Part shown: positions 1-5,237 of the stretch, piece after piece
How positions within the stretch are numbered: the first letter of the stretch is position 1
Layout of the letters: the number at the start of each line of letters is the position of its first letter
Source of the DNA: Betaproteobacteria bacterium
GTDB lineage: Bacteria; Pseudomonadota; Gammaproteobacteria; Burkholderiales; SG8-39
Assembly (NCBI GenBank): GCA_029865405.1
Contig: JAOUGZ010000235.1
Span: 1-5,237 of the forward strand
Direction: 5' to 3'
DNA: 5,237 bases
Made by a program: the position numbers and the translations under genes
The notes under the pieces: generated by a model
Database searches by the model: none
Told to the model about the DNA's origin: nothing
The model's input: only the letters and a program-made list of their open reading frames with translations

Positions 1-1
1 G

Positions 2-301
2 AAGGCAGCCAAGCCGCAGCCCCCCATTGCCGCCGACCGTCCGCCGCCGGGCGAGCGCATCGGCGTCGTCACCCACTTCTACGGCGAGCCGTCGGTGGCG
101 ATCGTGAAGCTGGAGACGGGAACGCTGCGCGTCGGCGACACGATCCACGTCCAGGGACACACCACCGACTTCAGCCAGCGCGTCGATTCGCTGCAGGTGG
201 AGCACGCGGCGGTCGACGAAGTCGGGCCGGACGACGATTTCGGGGTCAAGGTCGTGCAGCACGTGCGCGAGCACGACGTGGTCTACAAAGTGGCTAGCTG
301 A
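2..301 (+). CDS. Stand-alone EF-Tu domain-2-like protein, 3' part
   Basis: The 5' end lies outside the window; the reading frame is open from base 2 to a TGA at 299-301, giving 99 visible residues. The first ~18 are Lys/Ala/Pro-rich (KAAKPQPP..., then RPPPGER) and look like the end of a flexible basic tail. The remaining ~80 form one compact domain: [17 protein letters not shown], then [22 protein letters not shown], a charged turn, and [16 protein letters not shown]. The GxLxVGDxIxxxG stretch and the alternating strands resemble the beta-barrel domain 2 of translation GTPases. No GTPase motifs are visible, so it is not an elongation factor. Small proteins with this core exist in many bacteria, usually named translation elongation factor-like or hypothetical, and I know of no established function. 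An internal ATG at 95 would cut the first strand and is not a credible start. It converges on purM with overlapping 3' ends. The family call is fairly sure; the role is unknown. Confidence 0.8.
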   Translation, partial: KAAKPQPPIAADRPPPGERIGVVTHFYGEPSVAIVKLETGTLRVGDTIHVQGHTTDFSQRVDSLQVEHAAVDEVGPDDDFGVKVVQHVREHDVVYKVAS

Positions 302-1301
302 TCACGGCTTCGGGCTCGCCGCGCGCCTTCTCGACGCGGCCGATCTCGTAGACGATCTCGCCCAGGGCGCGCAGCCGCGTGGCCGCGCGCTGCGCGTCCG
401 CGGCCGCGACCACGAGCACCATGCCGATGCCGCAGTTGAACACGCGGTGCATTTCCGGCTCGGCGACGGCGCCTTTTTCCTGGAGCCATTTGAACAGCGC
501 CGGCCGCGGCCAGGCGCGCGCGTCGATCACGGCGCGCGTGCGCCGGGGCAGCACGCGCGGCACGTTGCCGACCAGGCCGCCGCCGGTGATGTGCGCGAGC
601 CCCTTCACGTCTACGGCGCGCAGGAGCTTCAGAATCGGCTTCACGTAGATGCGCGTCGGCTGCATGATCGCGTCGAGCATCGCGGCGTCCGGCGCCTCGC
701 GCTCGAGGATGCGGCGAATGAGCGAGTAGCCGTTCGAATGCGCGCCGCTCGAGGCGAGCCCGAGCAGCACGTCGCCGGGCCGGATGGCGCGGCCGCTGAT
801 GATGTGCTTCTTCTCCACGACGCCGACGCAGAATCCCGCCAGGTCGTACTCACCCGCGGGATACATGCCCGGCATTTCGGCGGTCTCGCCGCCGATCAGC
901 GCGCAGCCGGCGAGCTCGCAGCCGCGCGCGATCCCCTTCACCACCTCGGCCGCCACACGCGGGTCGAGCTTGCCGCAGGCGAAGTAGTCCAGAAAGAACA
1001 GGGGCTCGGCGCCCTGCACGAGCACGTCGTTCACGCTCATCGCCACCAAGTCGATGCCCACCGTGCCATGGCGGCCGCAGGCGAACGCGAGCTTCAGCTT
1101 GGTGCCGACGCCGTCGGTACCGGACACCAGCACCGGCTGGCGGTACTTCTTCGGAATCCGGCACAGCGCGCCGAAGCCGCCGATCCCCGCCATCACCTCG
1201 GGGCGCAGGGTGCGCCGGGCGAACGGCTTGATGGCTTCGACCAACGCATCACCGGCGTCGATGTCGACGCCGGCGTCGCGGTAGGAGAGCGGGTCGGACA
1301 T
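294..1301 (-). CDS. purM: Phosphoribosylformylglycinamidine cyclo-ligase (AIR synthetase)
   Basis: PurM makes 5-aminoimidazole ribonucleotide from formylglycinamidine ribonucleotide and ATP in the cytoplasm, the fifth step of purine synthesis. The 335-residue product matches the usual length (about 345 in E. coli). Visible signatures, in order, are [13 protein letters not shown] near the N-terminus, [13 protein letters not shown] at 60-72 (glycine-rich, nucleotide/phosphate region), the [25 protein letters not shown] stretch at 84-108, [11 protein letters not shown] at 137-147, and [16 protein letters not shown] at 237-252. I start at the ATG read from 1301 because [11 protein letters not shown] is the conserved N-terminus; an in-frame ATG read from 1361 adds 20 residues ([14 protein letters not shown]...) that run into the divergent permease gene and do not look like PurM. 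No strong Shine-Dalgarno is seen. The partner purN is not adjacent downstream, where the convergent small gene lies. The stop is TAG at 296-294. Confidence 0.98.
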   Translation of the reverse strand: MSDPLSYRDAGVDIDAGDALVEAIKPFARRTLRPEVMAGIGGFGALCRIPKKYRQPVLVSGTDGVGTKLKLAFACGRHGTVGIDLVAMSVNDVLVQGAEPLFFLDYFACGKLDPRVAAEVVKGIARGCELAGCALIGGETAEMPGMYPAGEYDLAGFCVGVVEKKHIISGRAIRPGDVLLGLASSGAHSNGYSLIRRILEREAPDAAMLDAIMQPTRIYVKPILKLLRAVDVKGLAHITGGGLVGNVPRVLPRRTRAVIDARAWPRPALFKWLQEKGAVAEPEMHRVFNCGIGMVLVVAAADAQRAATRLRALGEIVYEIGRVEKARGEPEAVIS

Positions 1302-1338
1302 GCTAGAGTTTCGCGTCTTTTTCTCGATTTTACTTGAG
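1302..1338. promoter_or_regulatory. Compact divergent promoter region, purM / permease
   Basis: These 37 bp separate the purM start (1301, minus) from the preferred permease start (1339, plus). About 15 of 37 bases are G or C (41%), far below the surrounding coding DNA, which is roughly two thirds or more GC. That drop is what one expects of a promoter for two divergent genes. Candidate boxes are TAAAAT on the minus strand (1332-1327) and TAGAGT on the plus strand (1304-1309). Any -35 elements must lie inside the opposite gene's coding sequence. No operator repeat such as a PurR-type palindrome is evident. The location is well supported; the exact promoters are not. Confidence 0.5.
1327..1332 (-). 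promoter_or_regulatory. purM: Candidate purM -10 box (TAAAAT)
   Basis: Read on the minus strand, the hexamer TAAAAT matches the sigma-70 -10 consensus TATAAT at 5 of 6 positions. A start about 7 nt downstream would fall near 1320, giving a purM leader of roughly 19 nt. The sequence 16-18 nt upstream gives no good TTGACA match, so this is a weak call resting on the -10 box and the AT-rich setting. Confidence 0.3.
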
Positions 1339-2409
1339 ATGTCCCCGCCGCTTTCCGCCAATGCGCATCTGTGGGGCTGGCTCGCGGTCGCAGTGGCGAC
1401 GCTCGGGCTGCTCTACCTGCTCTCGCCGATCCTGGCGCCGTTCCTGTTCGCGGCGATCCTCGCCTACATCCTCGACCCGCTCGCCGAGCGCCTGAGCGGC
1501 AAGTACGTGCCGCGCACCCTCGCCGTGGTCCTGGTGATGATCGGCGTGCTGGCGCTGCTCGTCGCGCTGGCGCTGGTGGTGCTGCCGCTGTTCGCCAAGG
1601 AGCTCAGCCTGCTCGCCGAGCGCCTGCCCGCCTTCATCACCTGGCTCAACCAGCGCCTCGCGCCGCTGTCCGAGGAATACCTCGGGGTTGCCTTCCAGCT
1701 CGACGTGGAAACCGTGCGCGGCCTTGCCGGCGACCTGGTGGTCGAGAATCAGCAGCTGCTCGGGCGGCTGCTCGGCTCGCTCAAGATCGGCGGCCTGGCG
1801 CTGGTGGCATTCCTGGTCAATCTGCTGCTCGTGCCGGTGGTGCTGTTCTACCTGCTGCGCGACTGGCACACGTTGCGCGCGCGTATCGATCGGCTGGTTC
1901 CGCGCCACGTGCACGCCAAGGTGCGCGCCATCCTGCGCGAGGTGGACGCCGTGCTGGCCGAGTTCCTGCGCGGACAGCTTACCGTCATTCTCACGATGAG
2001 CGTCTTTTACGTGCTCGCGCTGTGGCTGGCGGGCCTCGAGTTCGCGCTGCCCATCGGCCTCATCACGGGGCTGCTGGTGTTCGTGCCGTATGTCGGGGCG
2101 CTGGTCGGCTTCGCCCTGGGCACGGTGGCCGCGCTGATGCAGTTCGACGGCCTTTGGGGCCTCGCCTGGGTATGGCTCGCCTTCGGCATCGGCCAGACGC
2201 TGGAAGGCATGGTGGTCACGCCGCTGCTGGTGGGCGAGCGCATCGGCCTGCACCCGGTGGCGGTGATCTTTGCGCTGCTCGCGTTCGGGCAAGTGTTCGG
2301 CTTCTTCGGAGTGCTTCTCGCCCTGCCCGCGAGTGCGGCACTGCTCGTGGGCCTGCGCCACCTGCGCGGCGCCTACCTCGCGAGCTCGCTGTACGGCGGC
2401 GCGAAGTGA
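1339..2409 (+). CDS. perM: AI-2E/PerM-family membrane transporter
   Basis: A 356-residue polytopic inner-membrane protein of the family that includes E. coli PerM and TqsA; members are thought to export or exchange small solutes, but the substrate cannot be read from sequence. Hydrophobic segments lie at about 13-29 and 30-48 ([22 protein letters not shown]), 60-83, 151-173, 216-236, 237-265, 272-290 and 303-340. A large soluble stretch between about 84 and 150 is typical. Family hallmarks are RGQL at 211-214, [10 protein letters not shown] at 248-257, and a C-terminal block with [21 protein letters not shown] at 289-309 followed by [15 protein letters not shown] prefer ATG 1339 because the family's N-terminus starts shortly before the first membrane segment. 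ATG 1300 would add 13 residues ([13 protein letters not shown]), consume the AT-rich spacer and overlap the purM start codon; it cannot be excluded, since AGGAG lies upstream at 1283-1287. It overlaps hda by 4 bp and is the likely first gene of the operon. Confidence 0.9.
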   Translation: MSPPLSANAHLWGWLAVAVATLGLLYLLSPILAPFLFAAILAYILDPLAERLSGKYVPRTLAVVLVMIGVLALLVALALVVLPLFAKELSLLAERLPAFITWLNQRLAPLSEEYLGVAFQLDVETVRGLAGDLVVENQQLLGRLLGSLKIGGLALVAFLVNLLLVPVVLFYLLRDWHTLRARIDRLVPRHVHAKVRAILREVDAVLAEFLRGQLTVILTMSVFYVLALWLAGLEFALPIGLITGLLVFVPYVGALVGFALGTVAALMQFDGLWGLAWVWLAFGIGQTLEGMVVTPLLVGERIGLHPVAVIFALLAFGQVFGFFGVLLALPASAALLVGLRHLRGAYLASSLYGGAK

Positions 2410-3011
2410 CGCGCCAGCTCGCGCTGCCGCTCCAGCCGCCGCCCGCGCCCTCGCTCGAGAACTTCGTCCCCGGCGCCAACGGCGAGCTGCTCGCGCGCCT
2501 GCGTGAGCTCGCCGCCGGGCGCTGCCCGGAGGCCGTGATCTACCTCTGGGGCGCACCCGGCTCGGGCCGCAGCCACCTGCTGACGGCGAGCGCACGTCCC
2601 GGCGTGACGCTTGCCGATGACGTCGAGCGGCTCGACGCGACGGCACAAATCGCCCTGTTCAACGCGATCAACGAGGCGCGCGACGCGGGCGGCACGGTGC
2701 TCGCCGCGGGGAACGCGCCGCCGGCGCAGCTCGCGCTGCGCGAGGACCTGCGCAGCCGGCTCGGCTGGGGCCTGGTGTACGAGGTGAAGCCGCTGACCGA
2801 CGCCGAAAAGGCCGTCTATCTGCACGCCGAGGCCGCACGCCGCGGCCTGCGGCTGAGCGACGAGGTGGTCTGGTACCTGCTCACGCACGTGCGCCGGGAC
2901 ATGCCCTCTCTCGGTGCGATCCTCGAGCACCTCGATCGCGCATCGCTCGAGCAGCACCGCGCGCTCACCCTGCCCCTGGTGCGCGAGGCTCTGCGCGCGC
3001 TCGAGCCGTGA
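2406..3011 (+). CDS. hda: DnaA regulatory inactivator Hda (short form)
   Basis: Hda, with the DNA-loaded beta clamp, stimulates ATP hydrolysis by DnaA and so prevents re-initiation of replication. The 201-residue product opens with a clamp-binding motif, QLALPL at 4-9, which fixes the GTG start at 2406. Next come a degenerate Walker A, GAPGSGRS at 49-56 (Arg in place of the usual Lys, as also in E. coli Hda), Walker B-like VTLADD with D71/D72, sensor-1-region AAGN ending at N103, box VII RSRLGWG with the likely arginine finger R118, PL at 129-130, and the sensor-2 helix with RRDM at 163-166 followed by LDRASLEQHRALTLPLVREAL. From memory E. coli Hda has 233 residues; the shortfall is mainly between Walker A and Walker B, where only about 14 residues separate the motifs. 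Reading is continuous, so this is not a frameshift. The start overlaps the permease stop and the stop overlaps the next start, both as GTGA. Confidence 0.95.
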   Translation: MTRQLALPLQPPPAPSLENFVPGANGELLARLRELAAGRCPEAVIYLWGAPGSGRSHLLTASARPGVTLADDVERLDATAQIALFNAINEARDAGGTVLAAGNAPPAQLALREDLRSRLGWGLVYEVKPLTDAEKAVYLHAEAARRGLRLSDEVVWYLLTHVRRDMPSLGAILEHLDRASLEQHRALTLPLVREALRALEP

Positions 3012-3670
3012 AGCTGGCGCTGTTCGACCTTGACAATACCCTGCTCGCCGGCGACAGCGACTACGAGTGGGGCCAGTTTCTCATCGCGCGCGGCGTGCTG
3101 GCGCGCGACGAGTACGAGGCGCAGAACGCGCGCTACTTCGAGCAGTACAAGGCGGGCACGCTCGACATCCACGAGTACCTAGGATTCGCGCTCGGCCCGC
3201 TCGCTGCGCACACGCCGCAGGAACTCGCGCGGTGGCACGCCGATTTCATGCGCGAGCGCATCCTGCCGATGATCACGCCGCGCGCGCGCGACCTGGTGTC
3301 GCGCCACCGGGACGCGGGCGACCTGTGCGCGGTCGTCACCGCCACCAACAGCTTCGTCACCGCGCCCATCGCGCGCGAGTTCGGCGTGCCACATCTGGTC
3401 GCCACCGAGCCAGAAACCGCGGCCGGGCGCTTCACCGGCCGGGTGGCCGGCACGCCGTGCTTTCGCGAAGGCAAGATCCGTCGCGTCGATGAGTGGCTCG
3501 CCGCCCTCGGCCACTGCCTGAGCGCGTTCGACACCAGCGTTTTCTACAGCGACTCGCACAACGATCTGCCGTTGCTCGAGCGCGTGCGCCAGCCGGTGGC
3601 AGTCGACCCCGATGCCGAGCTCGCCGCCGAGGCGGCGCGCCGCGGCTGGCCGGTGATCTCGCTGCGCTAG
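3008..3670 (+). CDS. HAD-IB family hydrolase (SerB/CicA-like)
   Basis: A 220-residue cytoplasmic phosphatase-type protein of the haloacid dehalogenase superfamily, subfamily IB. All four catalytic motifs are present: motif I FDLDNTLL with nucleophile D7 and acid/base D9, motif II VVTATN with T111, motif III Lys in REGKIRRV (K156), and motif IV YSDSHNDLPLL with D182 and D186 binding magnesium. The stretch between motifs I and II (about 14-90) is helical and would be the C1 cap that selects the substrate. Relatives are often named phosphoserine phosphatase, but family position alone does not establish that activity, so no symbol is given. The GTG start overlaps the hda stop by 4 bp and MKLALFDLDNTL is a standard N-terminus. 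No clear Shine-Dalgarno is present, which fits translational coupling to hda. The TAG stop overlaps a candidate promoter box for pcnB. Confidence 0.93.
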   Translation: MKLALFDLDNTLLAGDSDYEWGQFLIARGVLARDEYEAQNARYFEQYKAGTLDIHEYLGFALGPLAAHTPQELARWHADFMRERILPMITPRARDLVSRHRDAGDLCAVVTATNSFVTAPIAREFGVPHLVATEPETAAGRFTGRVAGTPCFREGKIRRVDEWLAALGHCLSAFDTSVFYSDSHNDLPLLERVRQPVAVDPDAELAAEAARRGWPVISLR

Positions 3671-3673
3671 AAT
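3646..3673 (+). promoter_or_regulatory. pcnB: Candidate promoter for pcnB
   Basis: TAGAAT at 3668-3673 matches TATAAT at 5 of 6 positions and contains the stop codon of the HAD gene. CTGGCC at 3646-3651, spaced 16 bp upstream, matches TTGACA at only 3 of 6 positions. Transcription would begin near 3680-3681, leaving only about 3-4 nt before the pcnB ATG. The pcnB start has no recognisable Shine-Dalgarno (ATCGCCGCCTCG precedes it), consistent with a nearly leaderless message. Chance occurrence is possible. Confidence 0.35.
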
Positions 3674-3683
3674 CGCCGCCTCG

Positions 3684-5009
3684 ATGATCAAACGCTTCAT
3701 CCGCCGCGTCCTGGGGCTGCCCGCCCATGCGGCGCAACGCGTGCCGCGCGCGCGCCACGCCCTGCGCCGCGAGGCGCTCAGCAACGCCGCGCTCAAGGTC
3801 TGCGACGTGCTGCACGGCGCGGGCCATTCGGCTTCGGTGGTGGGCGGCGCCGTGCGCGACCTGCTGCTCGACATCGTGCCCAAGGACTACGACGTCGCCA
3901 CCGACGCGCGCCCCGAGCAGGTGAAGCCGCTTTTTCGCCGCGCGCTGATCATCGGCCGGCGCTTCCGCCTGGTGCACGTGATGCTGGGCGCGGATACCGT
4001 GGAGGTGTCGACCTTCCGCGCAGCCGACGCCGGCACCACGGAGAAAGACGAACACGGCCGCGTGCTGCGCGACAACGTGTTCGGCAACCAGGAGGAGGAC
4101 GCGCGGCGGCGCGATTTCACCGTGAATGCGCTGTATTTCGATCCCGCCACCGAGGAGATCATCGATTACCACGGCGGACTGGCCGACCTGCGCAAGCACG
4201 TCCTGCGCATGATCGGCGATCCGGAGACGCGCTATCGCGAAGACCCTGTGCGCATGTTGCGCGCGGTAAGGCTGGCGGCGAAGCTCGGCCTGACCATAGA
4301 GGCCGGCACGCGCGCGCCGATCCGCCGGCTCGCGCCGCTCATCGAGCATGTGCCGCCGGCGCGCGTGTTCGACGAGATGTTGAAGCTGCTGTTCTCGGGA
4401 CATGCCAGCGCATGCGTGCGCCAGCTGCGCGACGAGGGGCTGTCCAAGGGCATTCTGCCGCTGCTCGACGTGATCATCGAGCAACCGCTCGGCGAGCGCT
4501 TCGTCACGCTGGCGCTGGCGCAGACCGACGAGCGCGTGCGCAGCGACCGCTCGGTGTCGCCCGCCTTCCTGTTCGCCGCGCTGCTGTGGCACGAAGTGCT
4601 GGCGGCCTGGAAAGCGCGGCAGGCGAAGGGCGAGCGGCCGCAGATGGCGCTCGAGGCGTCCATGGACCGCGTGCTCGACGCGCAGTTCGAGACGCTCGCG
4701 CTCACCCGCAAGCTCACGGCGACGATGCGCGAAGTGTGGGCCATGCAGCCGCGCTTCGAGCAGCGCGGCGGCCAGCGCCCCATGCGGCTGCTGGAAGCGC
4801 CGCGCTTTCGCATGGGCTACGACTTTCTCGCGCTGCGCGCCGCGAGCGGCGAGGTGAGCGCCGAGCTCGAAGCCTGGTGGCGCGTCTTCCAGCAGGCCGA
4901 CGCGGATGCGCGCCGGGCCATGCTGCTGCCCGACACGGGGCCACGCAAGAAACGCCGCCGGCGCCGGCGGCGCAAGGACGCCGGGGCCGAGGTTCCCGAG
5001 CAGGCGTGA
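3684..5009 (+). CDS. pcnB: Poly(A) polymerase I
   Basis: PcnB adds poly(A) tails to RNA 3' ends, marking them for exonucleolytic decay; in E. coli it also sets the copy number of ColE1-type plasmids through RNA I turnover. The 441-residue product is close to the E. coli enzyme (about 465). The nucleotidyltransferase head has VVGGAVRDLLL at 52-62, the metal-binding pair in KDYDVATDA (D68, D70), RRDFTVNALYF at 142-152, DYHGG at 161-165 and the RNA-binding-type ETRYREDPVRMLRAVRLAAKLG at 181-202. IIGRRFRLVHV at 89-99 fits the signature known to separate bacterial poly(A) polymerases from CCA-adding enzymes. The C-terminal half keeps PAP features such as PAFLFAALLW at 293-302. It ends in a basic tail, RKK followed by seven Arg and Lys (421-431), likely for RNA binding. 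A 13-bp gap separates it from the HAD gene. ATG 3684 is the natural start; its stop overlaps the folK start. Confidence 0.97.
   Translation: MIKRFIRRVLGLPAHAAQRVPRARHALRREALSNAALKVCDVLHGAGHSASVVGGAVRDLLLDIVPKDYDVATDARPEQVKPLFRRALIIGRRFRLVHVMLGADTVEVSTFRAADAGTTEKDEHGRVLRDNVFGNQEEDARRRDFTVNALYFDPATEEIIDYHGGLADLRKHVLRMIGDPETRYREDPVRMLRAVRLAAKLGLTIEAGTRAPIRRLAPLIEHVPPARVFDEMLKLLFSGHASACVRQLRDEGLSKGILPLLDVIIEQPLGERFVTLALAQTDERVRSDRSVSPAFLFAALLWHEVLAAWKARQAKGERPQMALEASMDRVLDAQFETLALTRKLTATMREVWAMQPRFEQRGGQRPMRLLEAPRFRMGYDFLALRAASGEVSAELEAWWRVFQQADADARRAMLLPDTGPRKKRRRRRRRKDAGAEVPEQA
4953..4972. repeat. Perfect 20-bp GC-only palindrome
   Basis: The 20 bases are identical to their own reverse complement and contain only G and C. 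In RNA they could fold into an 8-bp stem (4953-4960 with 4965-4972) around a GCGC loop. They lie inside pcnB in its own frame, coding R424 to the first two bases of R430, and sit 33 nt before the folK GTG. No U-tract follows, so it is not a standard intrinsic terminator. The simplest explanation is alternation of CGC and CGG arginine codons. Confidence 0.6.
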
Positions 5010-5237
5010 TCACCGCGTACATCGGGCTCGGCTCGAATCAGGATGGGCCGCGCGCGCAGCTGATGCAGGCGTTCACCGAGCTCGCCGAGCTGCCCGGCAC
5101 GCGCGTTGCCGCATGCTCCCCGCTGTACTGCAGCGCGCCCGTCGACGCGCCGGACCAGCCGGACTTCGTCAACGCGGTCGCGGCGGTGGACACCGAGCTC
5201 TCGGCGGCGCAGTTGCTCGAGGCGCTGCAGGCGATCG
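5006..5237 (+). CDS. folK: 2-amino-4-hydroxy-6-hydroxymethyldihydropteridine pyrophosphokinase, 5' part
   Basis: HPPK transfers pyrophosphate from ATP to 6-hydroxymethyl-7,8-dihydropterin in folate synthesis. Seventy-seven codons are visible before the window ends; the family is usually about 160 residues, so the ATP-binding C-terminal half is missing. The N-terminus is typical: TAYIGLGSNQDGPRAQL at 3-19 (the family's GLGSN motif, here followed by QDGP where many have LGDP), then SPLYCSAPVDAPDQPDFVNAV at 38-58, which includes the conserved S-x-LY, the QPDFxNAV block, and a following T-L-S / LLEAL helix. It starts with GTG at 5006, overlapping the pcnB stop in GTGA. Upstream there is only a weak CAGG, so coupling to pcnB translation is likely. 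pcnB-folK adjacency is common in proteobacteria. Confidence 0.95.
   Translation, partial: MITAYIGLGSNQDGPRAQLMQAFTELAELPGTRVAACSPLYCSAPVDAPDQPDFVNAVAAVDTELSAAQLLEALQAI

Noticed and set aside
301..330. Possible terminator between the convergent EF-Tu-like gene and purM
   Set aside because: GC-rich partial complementarity exists (GCTAGC, GATC) but no stem-loop followed by a T-run on either strand, and the region is purM coding sequence.
447..1337. A 296-codon plus-strand open frame opposite purM
   Set aside because: His/Ala/Arg-rich shadow of purM, which has all its family motifs and the right length.
1302..1361. N-terminal extension of PurM to an ATG read from 1361
   Set aside because: The added 20 residues have no counterpart in PurM as I know it and would overlap the permease gene by 23 bp from its 1339 start; [11 protein letters not shown] is the standard N-terminus.
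1371..2405. Long upstream extension of the hda frame through the permease gene
   Set aside because: The Arg/Ala/Pro/Gly-rich translation is an off-frame reading of the permease. The Hda clamp-binding motif QLALPL begins right after GTG 2406, fixing the true start.
2553..2573. Arg instead of Lys in the Hda Walker A motif as a sign of a dead ATPase
   Set aside because: E. coli Hda also has GRS at this place, so the change is normal for the family rather than a defect.
1330..2646. A 438-codon open frame on the minus strand opposite the permease and hda
   Set aside because: Its translation is rich in Gln, His, Arg and Glu with no domain signature, as expected for the complement of GC-rich coding DNA; the plus strand has two clearly recognisable proteins here.
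3432..4592. A 386-codon minus-strand open frame opposite pcnB and the HAD gene
   Set aside because: Low-complexity Arg/Ala/His/Gln composition and no motif; pcnB is unmistakable on the other strand.
1..5237. Mobile element, CRISPR array, toxin-antitoxin or phage-defence genes
   Set aside because: No transposase, integrase, direct-repeat array or defence-type domain is present; all frames with real signatures belong to housekeeping genes with uniform GC-rich codon use.

Overview
This looks like ordinary chromosomal DNA from a GC-rich bacterium, most likely a betaproteobacterium (Rhodocyclales, Nitrosomonadales or Burkholderiales type). That placement rests on the sequence style of PurM, Hda and PcnB and on the remembered gene order permease - hda - HAD hydrolase - pcnB - folK; no database search was possible. 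There is no mobile element, CRISPR array, tRNA, rRNA or foreign-looking island. Almost every base is coding and several genes overlap.

Layout. (1) At the left edge is the 3' part of a small protein on the plus strand with an EF-Tu domain-2-like beta-barrel core behind an Ala/Pro-rich tail. (2) It converges on purM (minus strand), with the two stop codons overlapping by 8 bp. (3) purM is divergent from a plus-strand series starting with an AI-2E/PerM-type membrane protein. Only 37 bp, AT-rich against its surroundings, separate the two preferred starts and probably hold both promoters. (4) The plus-strand series continues with hda (DnaA-inactivating AAA+ protein), an HAD-IB hydrolase, pcnB (poly(A) polymerase I) and the first 77 codons of folK (HPPK), which runs off the right edge.

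The permease/hda, hda/HAD and pcnB/folK junctions are all 4-bp GTGA overlaps, where a GTG start shares bases with the previous TGA stop. This suggests one translationally coupled operon. The only gap in the series is 13 bp before pcnB, where a TAGAAT -10-like box overlaps the HAD stop codon and could start a nearly leaderless pcnB transcript.

The genes are housekeeping: purine synthesis (PurM), control of replication initiation (Hda), RNA polyadenylation and decay (PcnB), folate synthesis (FolK), and two proteins of less certain role (permease, HAD hydrolase). I did not find a new biological system. The points most worth a second look are an unusually short Hda that seems to lack the segment between Walker A and Walker B, the stand-alone EF-Tu domain-2-like protein of unknown function, the compact gene junctions, and a perfect 20-bp palindrome inside the poly-arginine tail of PcnB just upstream of folK.
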